DNA of 64,000 bases. Source: DASXUG01 sp964620425. GTDB taxonomy: Bacteria > Pseudomonadota > Gammaproteobacteria > Burkholderiales > Methylophilaceae. Positions 45,626 through 53,696 of the stretch are shown piece by piece. Made by a program: the position numbers and the translations under genes. The stretch lies in contig CAZUGV010000002.1 of the NCBI GenBank assembly GCA_964620425.1, positions 447,584-511,583 of the forward strand, written 5' to 3'. The notes beneath the pieces are model-generated. The model saw only the letters and a list, made by a program, of their open reading frames with translations, searched no databases and had not been told where the DNA came from. Position 1 is the stretch's first letter, and each line of letters opens with the position of its first letter.

Positions 45626-46402
45626 ATGATGCTGGCAGATAGAACAAATTTACACGCGCGAAATAAACCGTTTTTTATGACAGGCCCAGGCTTAGTCTTG
45701 GTGATGATGTTGTGCGGTTTTGCTTACTTTACAAAAGCCACTGAGCTTCAAACAACCGCTGTGGCTAAGCAAGACCTAAAGCAAGATTTAAGTGCTATCC
45801 GCACAAATATTGAAGCGTTTTTAGTCAAGCAAACTGAAGGCTATCCCGGGCAGGCAAGTATTTCAGTGGGCGCGATTGATAACAACCTAAAACTAGCGCC
45901 ATGTCCAAATGCAGAAGTATTTTTACCCCCTGGTAGTCGCGCATGGGGCAAAACCAGCGTTGGCGTGCGTTGCCCAGCGCCCACCATGTGGACCATCTAT
46001 GTACAAGCAAAAGTGAGTGTGAATGCAAAGTACCTAGTAGCATCCGCCCCACTCGCACAAGGCCACGTTGTGAACAGCCAAGATTTAATGTATGAAAATG
46101 GCGACTTAACGCAATTGCCAGCAGGCGTGTTTACTGAGCCAGAGCAGGCGATTGGGCGATTAGTCAATATCTCGCTGAATGCGGGCACCGTATTGCGTCA
46201 AGAAATGTTAAAACAACCGCCAGCCATTCAACAAGGACAAACGGTACAGTTAGTCAGTATAGGCAATGGCTTTAGAATCTCATCAGAAGGACAAGCCATA
46301 AACACCGCCACAGATGGACAGGTGGTACAAGCCAAAGTGGCAAGTGGACAGGTCATTAGCGGTATAGCGAGGCGAGGCGGGCAGATCGAAGTAGGGTTTT
46401 AA
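45626..46402 (+). CDS. flgA: Flagellar P-ring assembly chaperone FlgA
   Basis: I chose the ATG at 45626 (GAGG eight bases before) rather than the GTG at 45596. The 258-residue protein has a membrane or signal segment (GPGLVLVMMLCGFAYFTKA) and a SAF-type domain pair with GSRAWGKTSVGVRCPAP, GHVVNSQDLMYENGDL and the C-terminal QVISGIARRGGQIEVGF. It escorts FlgI in the periplasm. It is divergent from flgB and heads the flgA-flgM-flgN group; flgM has its own promoter. Confidence 0.93.
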   Translation: MMLADRTNLHARNKPFFMTGPGLVLVMMLCGFAYFTKATELQTTAVAKQDLKQDLSAIRTNIEAFLVKQTEGYPGQASISVGAIDNNLKLAPCPNAEVFLPPGSRAWGKTSVGVRCPAPTMWTIYVQAKVSVNAKYLVASAPLAQGHVVNSQDLMYENGDLTQLPAGVFTEPEQAIGRLVNISLNAGTVLRQEMLKQPPAIQQGQTVQLVSIGNGFRISSEGQAINTATDGQVVQAKVASGQVISGIARRGGQIEVGF

Positions 46403-46455
46403 CGGCTTGGGTCACTAATAATGTAAGCATCGTTTACTAAATTGCATATTAGGGT

Positions 46456-46482
46456 TAAAGTTTATTAAAAGCTAGCCGATAC
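46456..46482 (+). promoter_or_regulatory. Sigma-28 (FliA) promoter for flgM
   Basis: TAAAGTTT at 46456-46463 matches the FliA -35 box exactly. After 11 bases GCCGATAC at 46475-46482 matches the -10 box at seven of eight positions. It lies 50 bases before the flgM ATG, which has AAGGAG as ribosome-binding site. Confidence 0.88.
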
Positions 46483-46531
46483 ATGCAATATGAAGAAGTA
46501 AATGAATGTTTAAATTATAAGGAGATGCATC

Positions 46532-46843
46532 ATGAAAATTAACGAAGCACTTAAATCAGTAGGTGGACTAGGTAAAGACAAGCTAGAAGCCAACGAGAAA
46601 AAAGCAACCACTGCCAATACAGAAGCCAAAAAAACAGAGGCTAAATCAGGCGAAAGCGTCACGCTATCTCCATTGGCGGAAAAAATTAAATCGCTAGAAA
46701 CAAAAGTAGCGGCAGAAAACGTATTTGATAGCAACAAAGTAGAATCCATTAAATCTGCCATCGCAAGTGGCACATTTAAAGTAGACACTGAAAAAGTGGC
46801 CGATGGTTTAATGCAAACCGTGAAAGACTTAATCGGCCGCTAA
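46532..46843 (+). CDS. flgM: Anti-sigma-28 factor FlgM
   Basis: A 103-residue protein with a disordered, Lys/Glu-rich N-terminal half and the conserved C-terminal sigma-28-binding part: VTLSPLAEKIKSLE, VFDSNKVESIKSAIASGTFK and VDTEKVADGLMQTVKDLIG. FlgM holds FliA inactive until it is exported through the finished hook-basal body. Here it is itself under a FliA-type promoter, giving the known autoregulatory loop. flgN follows after 34 bases. Confidence 0.94.
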   Translation: MKINEALKSVGGLGKDKLEANEKKATTANTEAKKTEAKSGESVTLSPLAEKIKSLETKVAAENVFDSNKVESIKSAIASGTFKVDTEKVADGLMQTVKDLIGR

Positions 46844-46877
46844 TAAACCACATTAGCCCATCAATTAAGGATACATC

Positions 46878-47336
46878 ATGACAGCAAATATTTCTTTTGA
46901 GCAAGATGCACAACTAATCGGACTCATGCTCACGTTACTAAAGCGTGAGCAAGAAGACCTAGTACACGCCAATATTGGCTCAATTGAAAGCTTGATGGAT
47001 GAAAAATCTGAAATTCTCCAAGCCATCAACCTCTCCACCAATGTGCGCTACGATGCCCTAAGAAATCTAGGCTTACCCGCCAATGAAGAAGGCATGGAAA
47101 TTTGGGTTAAACAACAAAACAAACCCAGCCTAACCCAAGCATGGCAAGCCTTTCAACACACCGTTGGTCAAGCCAAAGAAATGAACCGCCTCAACGGCAC
47201 GCTCATTAACAAACACTTTGCCCGTAACCAACAACTACTTAGCCAATTGCAAGGCAACTATGCCAAAGGTGGTGTTTACGGTGCGAATGGGCAAGCCACA
47301 GCTAGAGCGTATTCAAGAGCTGCTTTGCTAGCGTAA
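46878..47336 (+). CDS. flgN: Flagellar export chaperone FlgN
   Basis: A 152-residue, mostly helical protein with LLKREQEDLVHANIGSIESL, MDEKSEILQAINLSTNVRY and a C-terminal NGTLINKHFARNQQLLSQL. These fit FlgN, which binds FlgK and FlgL and brings them to the export gate. AAGGAT eight bases before the ATG is the ribosome-binding site. It is the last gene before a strong terminator. Confidence 0.92.
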   Translation: MTANISFEQDAQLIGLMLTLLKREQEDLVHANIGSIESLMDEKSEILQAINLSTNVRYDALRNLGLPANEEGMEIWVKQQNKPSLTQAWQAFQHTVGQAKEMNRLNGTLINKHFARNQQLLSQLQGNYAKGGVYGANGQATARAYSRAALLA

Positions 47337-47353
47337 AAGATAATATGGGATGA

Positions 47354-47385
47354 AAAAAAGCCACATCAATCGATGTGGCTTTTTT
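47354..47385 (+). terminator. Rho-independent terminator after flgN
   Basis: GCCACATC (47360-47367) and GATGTGGC (47372-47379) form an eight-bp stem with a four-base loop AATC, flanked by six A before and TTTTTT after. It ends flgA-flgM-flgN 17 bases after the stop. The flanking A-tract allows it to work in both directions. Confidence 0.93.
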
Positions 47386-47801
47386 GTTTGCAGGTAGGCT
47401 TGGTTTTTTTACCATATTTTGGTGCTAATCATTCGGTTGATTGTAAACGAGTCCGCCCTTCAAGCGCTAACCAGTGATTAATATTTTCCTAAAAAACCTG
47501 TCTCTCGCAGAGCTCATTATTATCCCTTCCTGTCGCGCCGAGCAGCACAGTGTAAGTGGGGGTTTTCGGCAATCGCCTGTTTGAGTTCCGCGGTGGCTTG
47601 CGGATTGTGCAAGCCGCTAGGGCGAGTTCGATTGCCGCCCACTGGAACGAGCAGCACAGGGAATAAGCGGCAGAGGGTAGCCTTCTTTTTGGTTACTTTT
47701 ACTTGGCTAAGCAAGAAAAAGTAGCTCGCCTACAGGCGAAATGAAATGTTGCTTAGTTTTGGTGGTGTGCAAATTAAAGCATTTTGCACACCCTACGCTT
47801 G
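47386..47801. repeat. Non-coding islet with degraded palindromic repeat
   Basis: About 415 bases carry no credible gene; the only sizeable open frame (47520-47714, minus) is low-complexity and lies within the repeat. A hairpin has arms GGTTACTTTTACTT (47691-47704) and AAGAAAAAGTAGCT (47713-47726), complementary at 11 of 14 positions, with an eight-base loop, followed by CGCCTACAGGCG. A GAGCAGCACAG motif occurs twice (near 47548 and 47649). GGTTACTTTTTCTT-type hairpins recur between genes in many beta- and gammaproteobacteria, from memory, so this is probably an eroded dispersed repeat. Confidence 0.55.
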
Positions 47802-48113
47802 CTAAGCATTTGGTGGCGCTATATGTGCGTAATAGATTTCCCATAAGGCAACATATTGAAAGTCTATACACATTTCATGAAAACATTTTTTGCAAAGTCC
47901 CTTAAAGTTTGTTAATTCAAAAACTTTAACTTCAGCGTACTCTGGAGCAATTTCATTTAAAGGTATAGTCAGTCCGCAAGCAGTGACTCCATGATTAACA
48001 CTTTGAGTAAAGTGCAAGTCAGTTTGATCAGACCATCTTACTAATATTGTTTCAACTGCATTCTTACTCATAAGTTTAGATTGTCTTAATGTTTTTTGTG
48101 ATAGTGTCTTCAA
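47802..48113 (-). CDS. Small protein of unknown function with C-x2-C and CG motifs
   Basis: The start is a TTG at 48113 with AGGA eight bases upstream overlapping the stop of the previous gene; an ATG at 48071 is possible but has no ribosome-binding site. The 103-residue product is not recognised. It contains NHGVTACGLTI and, 30 residues later, GLCKKCFHEMC. The pattern H-x4-CG ... C-x2-C resembles small zinc-binding proteins, but this is only a pattern reading. It follows another unknown gene after nine bases, probably translationally coupled. Both lie in an AT-rich islet, which suggests acquired DNA. Confidence 0.6.
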   Translation of the reverse strand: MKTLSQKTLRQSKLMSKNAVETILVRWSDQTDLHFTQSVNHGVTACGLTIPLNEIAPEYAEVKVFELTNFKGLCKKCFHEMCIDFQYVALWEIYYAHIAPPNA

Positions 48114-48122
48114 TAGATTATC

Positions 48123-48365
48123 CTAATCATTCCATATCTCATCAACAATAATATTTCCTACGCAATCGCTTTGAATTAAGTGCAGGGTTCGCTTAAATCC
48201 TTTAAGTTTGGTGTGATCTGTGAACTGAATATTCCCAATCACTATGCCGTTCGAATTGAGAATGCTATATAGCTCGACTTCCTCTTGTCCATGACTTCCT
48301 TTTTCGAAAGTTTTATCAAGACGTATTGTTTCATTTTCTCCCAGTTTCAGCTTATCTTTCCACAT
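48123..48365 (-). CDS. Small protein of unknown function
   Basis: An 80-residue product starting MWKDKLKLGENETIRLDKTFEKG in part. It has alternating polar and hydrophobic strands (YSILNSNGIVIGNIQFTDHT, KRTLHLIQSDCVGNIIVDEIWND in part), suggesting a small beta-rich fold. I do not recognise it. No signal peptide or membrane segment is seen. It is the first gene of a two-gene unit with the cysteine-motif gene; such pairs of small cytosolic genes can be toxin-antitoxin or immunity pairs, but nothing in the sequence proves that. Confidence 0.6.
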   Translation of the reverse strand: MWKDKLKLGENETIRLDKTFEKGSHGQEEVELYSILNSNGIVIGNIQFTDHTKLKGFKRTLHLIQSDCVGNIIVDEIWND

Positions 48366-48409
48366 ATATTATTTTCATCAACCTATCAAGAATTTAGCAA
48401 AACACTTCA

Positions 48410-49780
48410 TTAAAACGGTAACTTCGCCTCAGGCGCGGCTGCCAAAATCACAGTTCTGAAGTCATGTTGAATACGCGCCAGCGCCTCAACATTATCCGCC
48501 TCAAAGCGCAACACAATGACAGGCGTGGTGTTGGATGGGCGCATTAAACCAAAGCCATCGGCATATTCCACACGCAAGCCATCAATGGTAAGCACTTCTG
48601 CATTTTCAAACTTGGCGGTTTTTTGCAGATGCGCAATCAGCGCGTGTGGCTCGCCCTCTTTCATATTGATATGTTGTTCTGGCGTGCTCACGCTATCTGG
48701 TAGGGCATTAAGCACGGCGGATACATCGGCAAACTGGCTTAAAATTTCCAGCAAGCGCGCACCTGAATAGAGTCCATCGTCAAAGCCATACCAGCGCTCT
48801 TTAAAGAATACGTGGCCGCTCATTTCACCAGCCAAGGCAGAGCCTGTTTCTTTCATTTTGGCTTTCACTAGTGAGTGACCTGTTTTCCACATGAGTGGGT
48901 TGCCGCCGCGCGCTTTAATCCACGGGGCTAGGTTACGTGTTGATTTCACATCGTAAATAATGGTGGCGCCCGGTTCGCGTTTGAGTACGTCTTCAGCGAA
49001 TAGCAATAATTGGCGGTCTGGGTAGATAATATTGCCTTCTTTGGTGACCACGCCTAAACGGTCGCCATCGCCATCAAACGCAAGGCCGATTTCTGCATCG
49101 CCTGTTTTAAGGGCGTGGATTAAATCTTCTAAGTTTTCAGGTACAGATGGGTCGGGGTGATGGTTGGGGAAATGCCCATCCACCTCGCAGAATAGCTCTT
49201 GTACTTGGCAGCCAAGTGCCTCGTAAAGTTTTTTAGCAAACGCACCTGCCACGCCATTGCCGCAATCGGCGGCGATTTTCATGGGGCGTGCGAGTTTAAT
49301 ATGCGAGGCGATTTTGGCAATGTATTCGTCATCAATATAGTAGCTGGTTTCTTTGCCTTCGCCTTGCGCTAAATCGCCAGTTTCGATGCGGTTGCGCAGG
49401 CTTTGAATCACCTCACCTGAGAGGGTTTCGCCCGCCAACACCATTTTTAAGCCGTTGTAATCAGGCGGGTTGTGGCTGCCTGTCACCATCACGCCGCAGT
49501 GCGTGTTGAGATGGTGTGCGGCAAAATACACCACAGGCGTGGCAACTAAGCCTAAGTTAATCACATCAATGCCCGCCTTGCGGATGCCGCGTGACAGCGC
49601 TGCAGCTAATTCTGGCCCAGATAAACGGCCATCGTAGCCCACGCAAATGGTGGTTTGTTTACGCACTTGCGCTTCGCTACCAATGGCGTGGCCGATAGCT
49701 TCTACGATTTCTGGGGTTAAGGTTTTGCCGACAATGCCGCGAATGTCGTAGGCTTTAAAAATCTCTTTAGGTACTTGCAT
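48410..49780 (-). CDS. algC: Phosphomannomutase/phosphoglucomutase (AlgC type)
   Basis: A 456-residue alpha-D-phosphohexomutase. The phosphoserine loop is VMVTGSHNPPDYNGLKM (S102), the metal loop AFDGDGDRLG, the sugar-binding loop GEMSGHVFF, and the phosphate-binding loop near the C-terminus RPSNTTPVIVLRFEAD. It converts mannose-6-P or glucose-6-P to the 1-phosphates for exopolysaccharide and LPS precursors. N-terminus MQVPKEIFKAYDIRG is normal for the family. It is a single gene between the unknown pair and iscX. Confidence 0.95.
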   Translation of the reverse strand: MQVPKEIFKAYDIRGIVGKTLTPEIVEAIGHAIGSEAQVRKQTTICVGYDGRLSGPELAAALSRGIRKAGIDVINLGLVATPVVYFAAHHLNTHCGVMVTGSHNPPDYNGLKMVLAGETLSGEVIQSLRNRIETGDLAQGEGKETSYYIDDEYIAKIASHIKLARPMKIAADCGNGVAGAFAKKLYEALGCQVQELFCEVDGHFPNHHPDPSVPENLEDLIHALKTGDAEIGLAFDGDGDRLGVVTKEGNIIYPDRQLLLFAEDVLKREPGATIIYDVKSTRNLAPWIKARGGNPLMWKTGHSLVKAKMKETGSALAGEMSGHVFFKERWYGFDDGLYSGARLLEILSQFADVSAVLNALPDSVSTPEQHINMKEGEPHALIAHLQKTAKFENAEVLTIDGLRVEYADGFGLMRPSNTTPVIVLRFEADNVEALARIQHDFRTVILAAAPEAKLPF

Positions 49781-49837
49781 GTTATGTAATCTCTAAATTA
49801 ATGAATCAGTTATATCAATGAATATTGATGAAGCTCT

Positions 49838-50032
49838 TTATTCTTCATCAATCCATGCTTGTTGAATCGCCTCTAAAATCTTTTCGTTACTGTTGTTGGG
49901 TGCGTCATCAAAACCATCTAACGCCATCACCCATTTATGTAAATCAGTAAAACGAATGGTTTTGGGGTCTACTTCACTATGTTCATCACACAGCGCTTCA
50001 GCAATTTGTAAGGTGTCAGTCCATTTCATCAT
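49838..50032 (-). CDS. iscX: Iron-sulfur assembly adaptor IscX
   Basis: I chose the methionine at 50032 (or the next one at 50029; AGG lies just upstream); the open frame reaches 50098 but the extra 22 residues overlap the fumarase gene. The product is about 64 residues: MKWTDTLQIAEALCDEHSEV in part, then DPKTIRFTDLHKWVMALDGF and NEKILEAIQQAWIDEE. This is the IscX family (E. coli 66 residues), an acidic iron-binding partner of IscS and CyaY in Fe-S cluster assembly. It lies 20 bases after a class I fumarase, itself a 4Fe-4S enzyme, rather than in an isc operon. Confidence 0.93.
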   Translation of the reverse strand: MMKWTDTLQIAEALCDEHSEVDPKTIRFTDLHKWVMALDGFDDAPNNSNEKILEAIQQAWIDEE

Positions 50033-50052
50033 TAGCCTATCTAAAAATATGA

Positions 50053-51579
50053 TTAATTGTTGATATTTACTGGAATATTCGCAATTCTTGTTTGCCATTC
50101 GGCGGGGCCCGTTTTATGTACCGATTGACCATTACTGTCAACCGCTACTGTGACAGGCATATCTTTTACTTCAAACGCATAAATCGCCTCCATCCCCAGC
50201 TCGGGGAAGGCAACAACGCGTGCTGACTGTATGGCTTGCGAAATTAAATACGCTGCGCCGCCAATAGCTATTAAATACACGGATTGTTGCTGTTTGATGA
50301 TGTTGATGGTTTCATCGCCACGTTCAGCTTTGCCTATCATGCCTAATAAACCCGTTTTTGTCAGCATGGTGTGGGTAAATCTATCCATACGAGTTGCCGT
50401 GGTTGGGCCAGCGGGTCCTACTGCTTCGTTGCCCACGGCATCAACTGGGCCCACGTAGTAAATAAATTTATTTGTAAAATCAACACCATCTGGCATGGGT
50501 TTGCCTTGTGCAATCAGCTCAACTATTTTTTTATGGGCGGCATCTCGGCCAGTGAGTATTTTGCCTGACAGCAATAAACGCTCGCCAGATTGCCATTCCG
50601 TAATCTCTTGTTTGGTCAGGGTGTCTAAATTAACGCGTCGTGCAGGCATGCTGGCATCTAAAGCGATTTGCGGCCAATCGCTTAGTTGCGGTATGGGTAA
50701 TGTTGCAATGCCGCTACCATTTAAAGTGAAATGTACATGGCGCGTTGCTGCGCAATTTGGAATCATCGCTACTGGTAATGAAGTGGCGTGGGTGGCGGTA
50801 TCCATAATTTTAACATCTAGCACTGTAGTTAAACCGCCTAAGCCTTGTGCTCCGATGCCTAAGCGATTCACTTTTTCATAGATTTCTAAGCGCAATTCTT
50901 CTGCCCGATTGCTTGCGCCACGTGCTTGCAGTGCTTGAATGTCAATCGGCGCAAATAGCGATTGCTTGGCTAATAACACCGCTTTTTCTGCCGTACCACC
51001 AATACCAATACCGAGCACGCCCGGTGGACACCAGCCTGCGCCCATGGTTGGTACGGTTTCTAATACCCAATCAACAATATTGTCGCTAGGCTCTAGCATT
51101 GCAAGCTTGGCCTTATTTTCTGAGCCGCCACCTTTGGCGGCAATATTAATGTGTACCTCATTGCCTTGCACGAGCTCAACATGCACCACGGCTGGGGTGT
51201 TGTCCTTACTGTTGATGCGCTTGCCTGCGGGGTCTGTGACTATGGAAGCACGCAAGGGGTTGTCTGTGTCTTTGTAAGCACGCCGCACGCCCTCGTCCAC
51301 CATTTGTTGCAGGTTGAGTTTGGCATCCCAGCGCACGTTCATGCCGACTTGAATAAACGCCACCACGATGCCAGTATCTTGACACAATGGGCGCTGACCT
51401 TGTGCACACAGGTACGAGTTAATGAGTATTTGCCCAATAGCATCTTTAGCCGCAAGTGAGGCTTCTTGTTGCCAAGCCCTGTCCATGGCTTTTAAAAAAT
51501 CTGGTGCGTGATAGCAAGCAATATATTGCAGTGCGTTTTTTATACTTGAGATGAAATCTTCTTGCTGAATGATGGTCAT
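50053..51579 (-). CDS. fumA: Fumarate hydratase, class I (4Fe-4S)
   Basis: This 508-residue protein has the two-part class I fumarase fold in one chain. Segments include QRPLCQDTGIVVAFIQVG, MLEPSDNIVDWVLETVP with GAGWCPPGVLGIGIGGTAEKA (in part GVLGIGIGGTAEKA), CAATRHVHFTLNGSG, and YYVGPVDAVGNEAVGPAGPT. Cysteines suited to bind the oxygen-labile 4Fe-4S cluster are in LCQDTG, GWCPPG and NCAATR. It hydrates fumarate to malate in the citric acid cycle. The gene-symbol choice between fumA and fumB is arbitrary. Confidence 0.93.
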   Translation of the reverse strand: MTIIQQEDFISSIKNALQYIACYHAPDFLKAMDRAWQQEASLAAKDAIGQILINSYLCAQGQRPLCQDTGIVVAFIQVGMNVRWDAKLNLQQMVDEGVRRAYKDTDNPLRASIVTDPAGKRINSKDNTPAVVHVELVQGNEVHINIAAKGGGSENKAKLAMLEPSDNIVDWVLETVPTMGAGWCPPGVLGIGIGGTAEKAVLLAKQSLFAPIDIQALQARGASNRAEELRLEIYEKVNRLGIGAQGLGGLTTVLDVKIMDTATHATSLPVAMIPNCAATRHVHFTLNGSGIATLPIPQLSDWPQIALDASMPARRVNLDTLTKQEITEWQSGERLLLSGKILTGRDAAHKKIVELIAQGKPMPDGVDFTNKFIYYVGPVDAVGNEAVGPAGPTTATRMDRFTHTMLTKTGLLGMIGKAERGDETINIIKQQQSVYLIAIGGAAYLISQAIQSARVVAFPELGMEAIYAFEVKDMPVTVAVDSNGQSVHKTGPAEWQTRIANIPVNINN

Positions 51580-51677
51580 GAACTAAGCCGACTGAATTCA
51601 CAAATGGTGGGGTTTGATTATAGCGCGCTAGTGAGTGTATTGCGATTACGCACATTCTAAAAGATTGGCAAAAAAAT

Positions 51678-51728
51678 CCGTCATCCTGTAATTGATGTTT
51701 ATTTCGTTTCACTCTCACAAGATGACGG
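51678..51728 (-). promoter_or_regulatory. Long-loop hairpin in the fumarase leader
   Basis: CCGTCATCCTGT (51678-51689) and ACAAGATGACGG (51717-51728) are inverted repeats with 11 of 12 positions paired and a 27-base loop. On the minus strand the hairpin is followed by ATTTTTTT, so it looks like an intrinsic terminator about 90 bases before the fumarase ATG. It could be an attenuator or a leftover of a small repeat. The rest of the 389-base gap (51580-51968) shows a TGTTAAAAT extended -10 at 51920-51928 that may serve glyA, and no gene. Confidence 0.45.
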
Positions 51729-51968
51729 TTGGAGTGGAGTAACCATTGGAGAAAGCTGTTATATACAACGCAAGTCGCATGCCATTTTATTTTGTTAAAT
51801 AAAATCAAATGCCTGCTTAATTTTTATGTTGATTTTTGATGTGGTTGATTCAGCCAGATGGTTAAATTTGGTTATATATAGCCAGTTGTTTTGTTGAGGG
51901 TGAAGTCAATTGCGCGATATGTTAAAATCCCACCTTTATATTATTGATTGCCTTGAAAGAATTTCATT

Positions 51969-53216
51969 ATGTTTAGTACGTCAAAAAACCTGAGTATTGC
52001 AGACCCAGCTTTATGGCAGTTTGTTGAAGCGGAACGTCACCGCCAAGATGAGCATATCGAGCTGATTGCTTCTGAAAACTACACCAGCCCAGCCGTGATG
52101 CAAGCACAGGGTTCTCAGTTGACTAATAAATATGCCGAAGGCTATCCAGGCAAACGTTTTTACGGTGGCTGTGAGTTTGTTGACCAAGTAGAACAATTGG
52201 CGATTGACCGTGTAAAAGCGCTCTACGGCGCAGAATATGCCAACGTGCAACCGCACTCTGGCTCGCAAGCCAACCAAGCGGTTTACTTTTCTATTTTAAA
52301 ACCAGGCGATACTGTGATGGGCATGAACTTGGGTCACGGTGGTCACTTAACACATGGCTCACCTGCTAACTTATCAGGCAAATTATTTAATATCGTGGCT
52401 TATGGTTTGAACGACAAAGAAGAAATTGATTACGACGAAATGGAGCGCATTGCCGTCGAGAACAAACCAAAATTGTTGATTGGCGGTGCTTCAGCCTACG
52501 CCTTGCGTTTTGATTGGGCGCGTATGGCAGAGATTGCTAAAAAAGTAGGCGCTTATTTTATGGTCGATATGGCGCATTACTCAGGCTTAATCGCTGCTGG
52601 TGTTTACCCCAACCCAGTGCCTCATGCGGATTTCGTGACTTCAACCACGCATAAAACTTTGCGCGGCCCACGTGGAGGTATTATTTTGGCAAAAGCTGAG
52701 TTTGAAAAATCACTTAATTCAAATGTGTTCCCAAGTTTACAAGGCGGCCCCTTAATGCACGTAATCGCGGGTAAAGCCACAGCTTTCTTAGAAGCAGCGC
52801 AACCAGAATTTAAAGCCTATCAAGAACAAGTGTTGAAAAATGCTAGCCAAATGGCAACTACATTAGCTGAGCGTGGTTTACGCATTATTTCAGGTCGCAC
52901 CGAATCGCATATGTTTATGGTGGATTTACGTCCTAAAGGCTTAACGGGTAAAGCGGCGGATGCAGCACTTGGTTTGGCACATATTACCGTGAACAAAAAC
53001 GCGATTCCTAACGACCCAGAAAGCCCATTTGTGACTTCAGGTATCCGCATTGGCTCGCCTGCCATTACCACCCGTGGTTTTAAAGAAGAAGAAGCTAAAT
53101 TAGTGGCAAATCTCATTGCAGATGTGTTGGATAACCCAACTGATGAAGCCGTGATTGCTGCGACTAAAGCGAAAGTACATGCGTTGACCAGCCGTTTCCC
53201 AGTATACGTAGCTTAA
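51969..53216 (+). CDS. glyA: Serine hydroxymethyltransferase
   Basis: A 415-residue PLP enzyme (E. coli 417) that interconverts serine and glycine with tetrahydrofolate. Seen are HIELIASENYTSPAVMQAQG, the PLP lysine in TSTTHKTLRGPRGG, NVQPHSGSQANQAVYF and the C-terminal SGIRIGSPAITTRGFKEEE. In methylotrophs using the serine cycle a special isozyme exists; this copy looks like the standard housekeeping type. It is followed directly by an LprI-like gene, then nrdR and ribD, a common betaproteobacterial order. Confidence 0.97.
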   Translation: MFSTSKNLSIADPALWQFVEAERHRQDEHIELIASENYTSPAVMQAQGSQLTNKYAEGYPGKRFYGGCEFVDQVEQLAIDRVKALYGAEYANVQPHSGSQANQAVYFSILKPGDTVMGMNLGHGGHLTHGSPANLSGKLFNIVAYGLNDKEEIDYDEMERIAVENKPKLLIGGASAYALRFDWARMAEIAKKVGAYFMVDMAHYSGLIAAGVYPNPVPHADFVTSTTHKTLRGPRGGIILAKAEFEKSLNSNVFPSLQGGPLMHVIAGKATAFLEAAQPEFKAYQEQVLKNASQMATTLAERGLRIISGRTESHMFMVDLRPKGLTGKAADAALGLAHITVNKNAIPNDPESPFVTSGIRIGSPAITTRGFKEEEAKLVANLIADVLDNPTDEAVIAATKAKVHALTSRFPVYVA

Positions 53217-53225
53217 ATGGGACAC

Positions 53226-53660
53226 ATGACTAAAGTTGTATTAACTATCACTTTAGTCATGGTGACTAATTACGCTTTTGCACTTGATTGTGAAAACCCT
53301 GACACAACTGCTGAAATGAATAAGTGTGGCGAAATTAGATTAAAAAAAGCTAATGATGAGTTAAATAGAGTTTATAAGCGCACTTTGATTAAAGTAGCTG
53401 AACTCGCTAAGAAATCAAAAATTGCGGACAAATCCAGTTTGAAGTTGCGTCTGATCGAGGCACAACGTCATTGGGTGAAATTTCGACAAGCTGATTGTGA
53501 AGCAACGTATATATTGTGGTCTGAAGGTTCAATTTCCAGTCAAATTTACTTGAGTTGCATGATAGGTAAAGCGGAGAAACGCATAGAAGAATTAGAGGCA
53601 TATGCTAAGTATGATGAAGTGCAAGATGTGAAAGTAATTGATGATGCTCATTCAGAATAA
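53226..53660 (+). CDS. LprI/DUF1311-family periplasmic protein
   Basis: The ATG at 53226 is chosen because it begins the signal peptide MTKVVLTITLVMVTNYAFA; an ATG at 53217, right after the glyA stop, is possible. The mature part (about 125 residues) has the LprI pattern: DCENPDTTAEMNKC, then a helical region ANDELNRVYKRTL, LRLIEAQRHWVKFRQADCE and YLSCMIGKAEKRIEEL. Some relatives inhibit lysozyme. Four conserved-type cysteines suggest two disulphides. It sits between glyA and nrdR, which are usually adjacent, so it may be an insertion in this lineage. Confidence 0.83.
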   Translation: MTKVVLTITLVMVTNYAFALDCENPDTTAEMNKCGEIRLKKANDELNRVYKRTLIKVAELAKKSKIADKSSLKLRLIEAQRHWVKFRQADCEATYILWSEGSISSQIYLSCMIGKAEKRIEELEAYAKYDEVQDVKVIDDAHSE

Positions 53661-53696
53661 CTGTAGCGATAGTTTTATTATCTTTGGTTTTAAAAT

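Noticed and set aside
47520..47714. 64-codon minus-strand open frame
   Set aside because: It lies within the degraded palindromic repeat, reads as low-complexity Lys/Thr/Arg sequence, and has no ribosome-binding site; I treat it as part of the repeat.
51580..51968. Possible glycine or folate riboswitch before glyA
   Set aside because: I looked for paired conserved cores of glycine and THF riboswitches and saw none; the only structure is the hairpin oriented toward fumarase.
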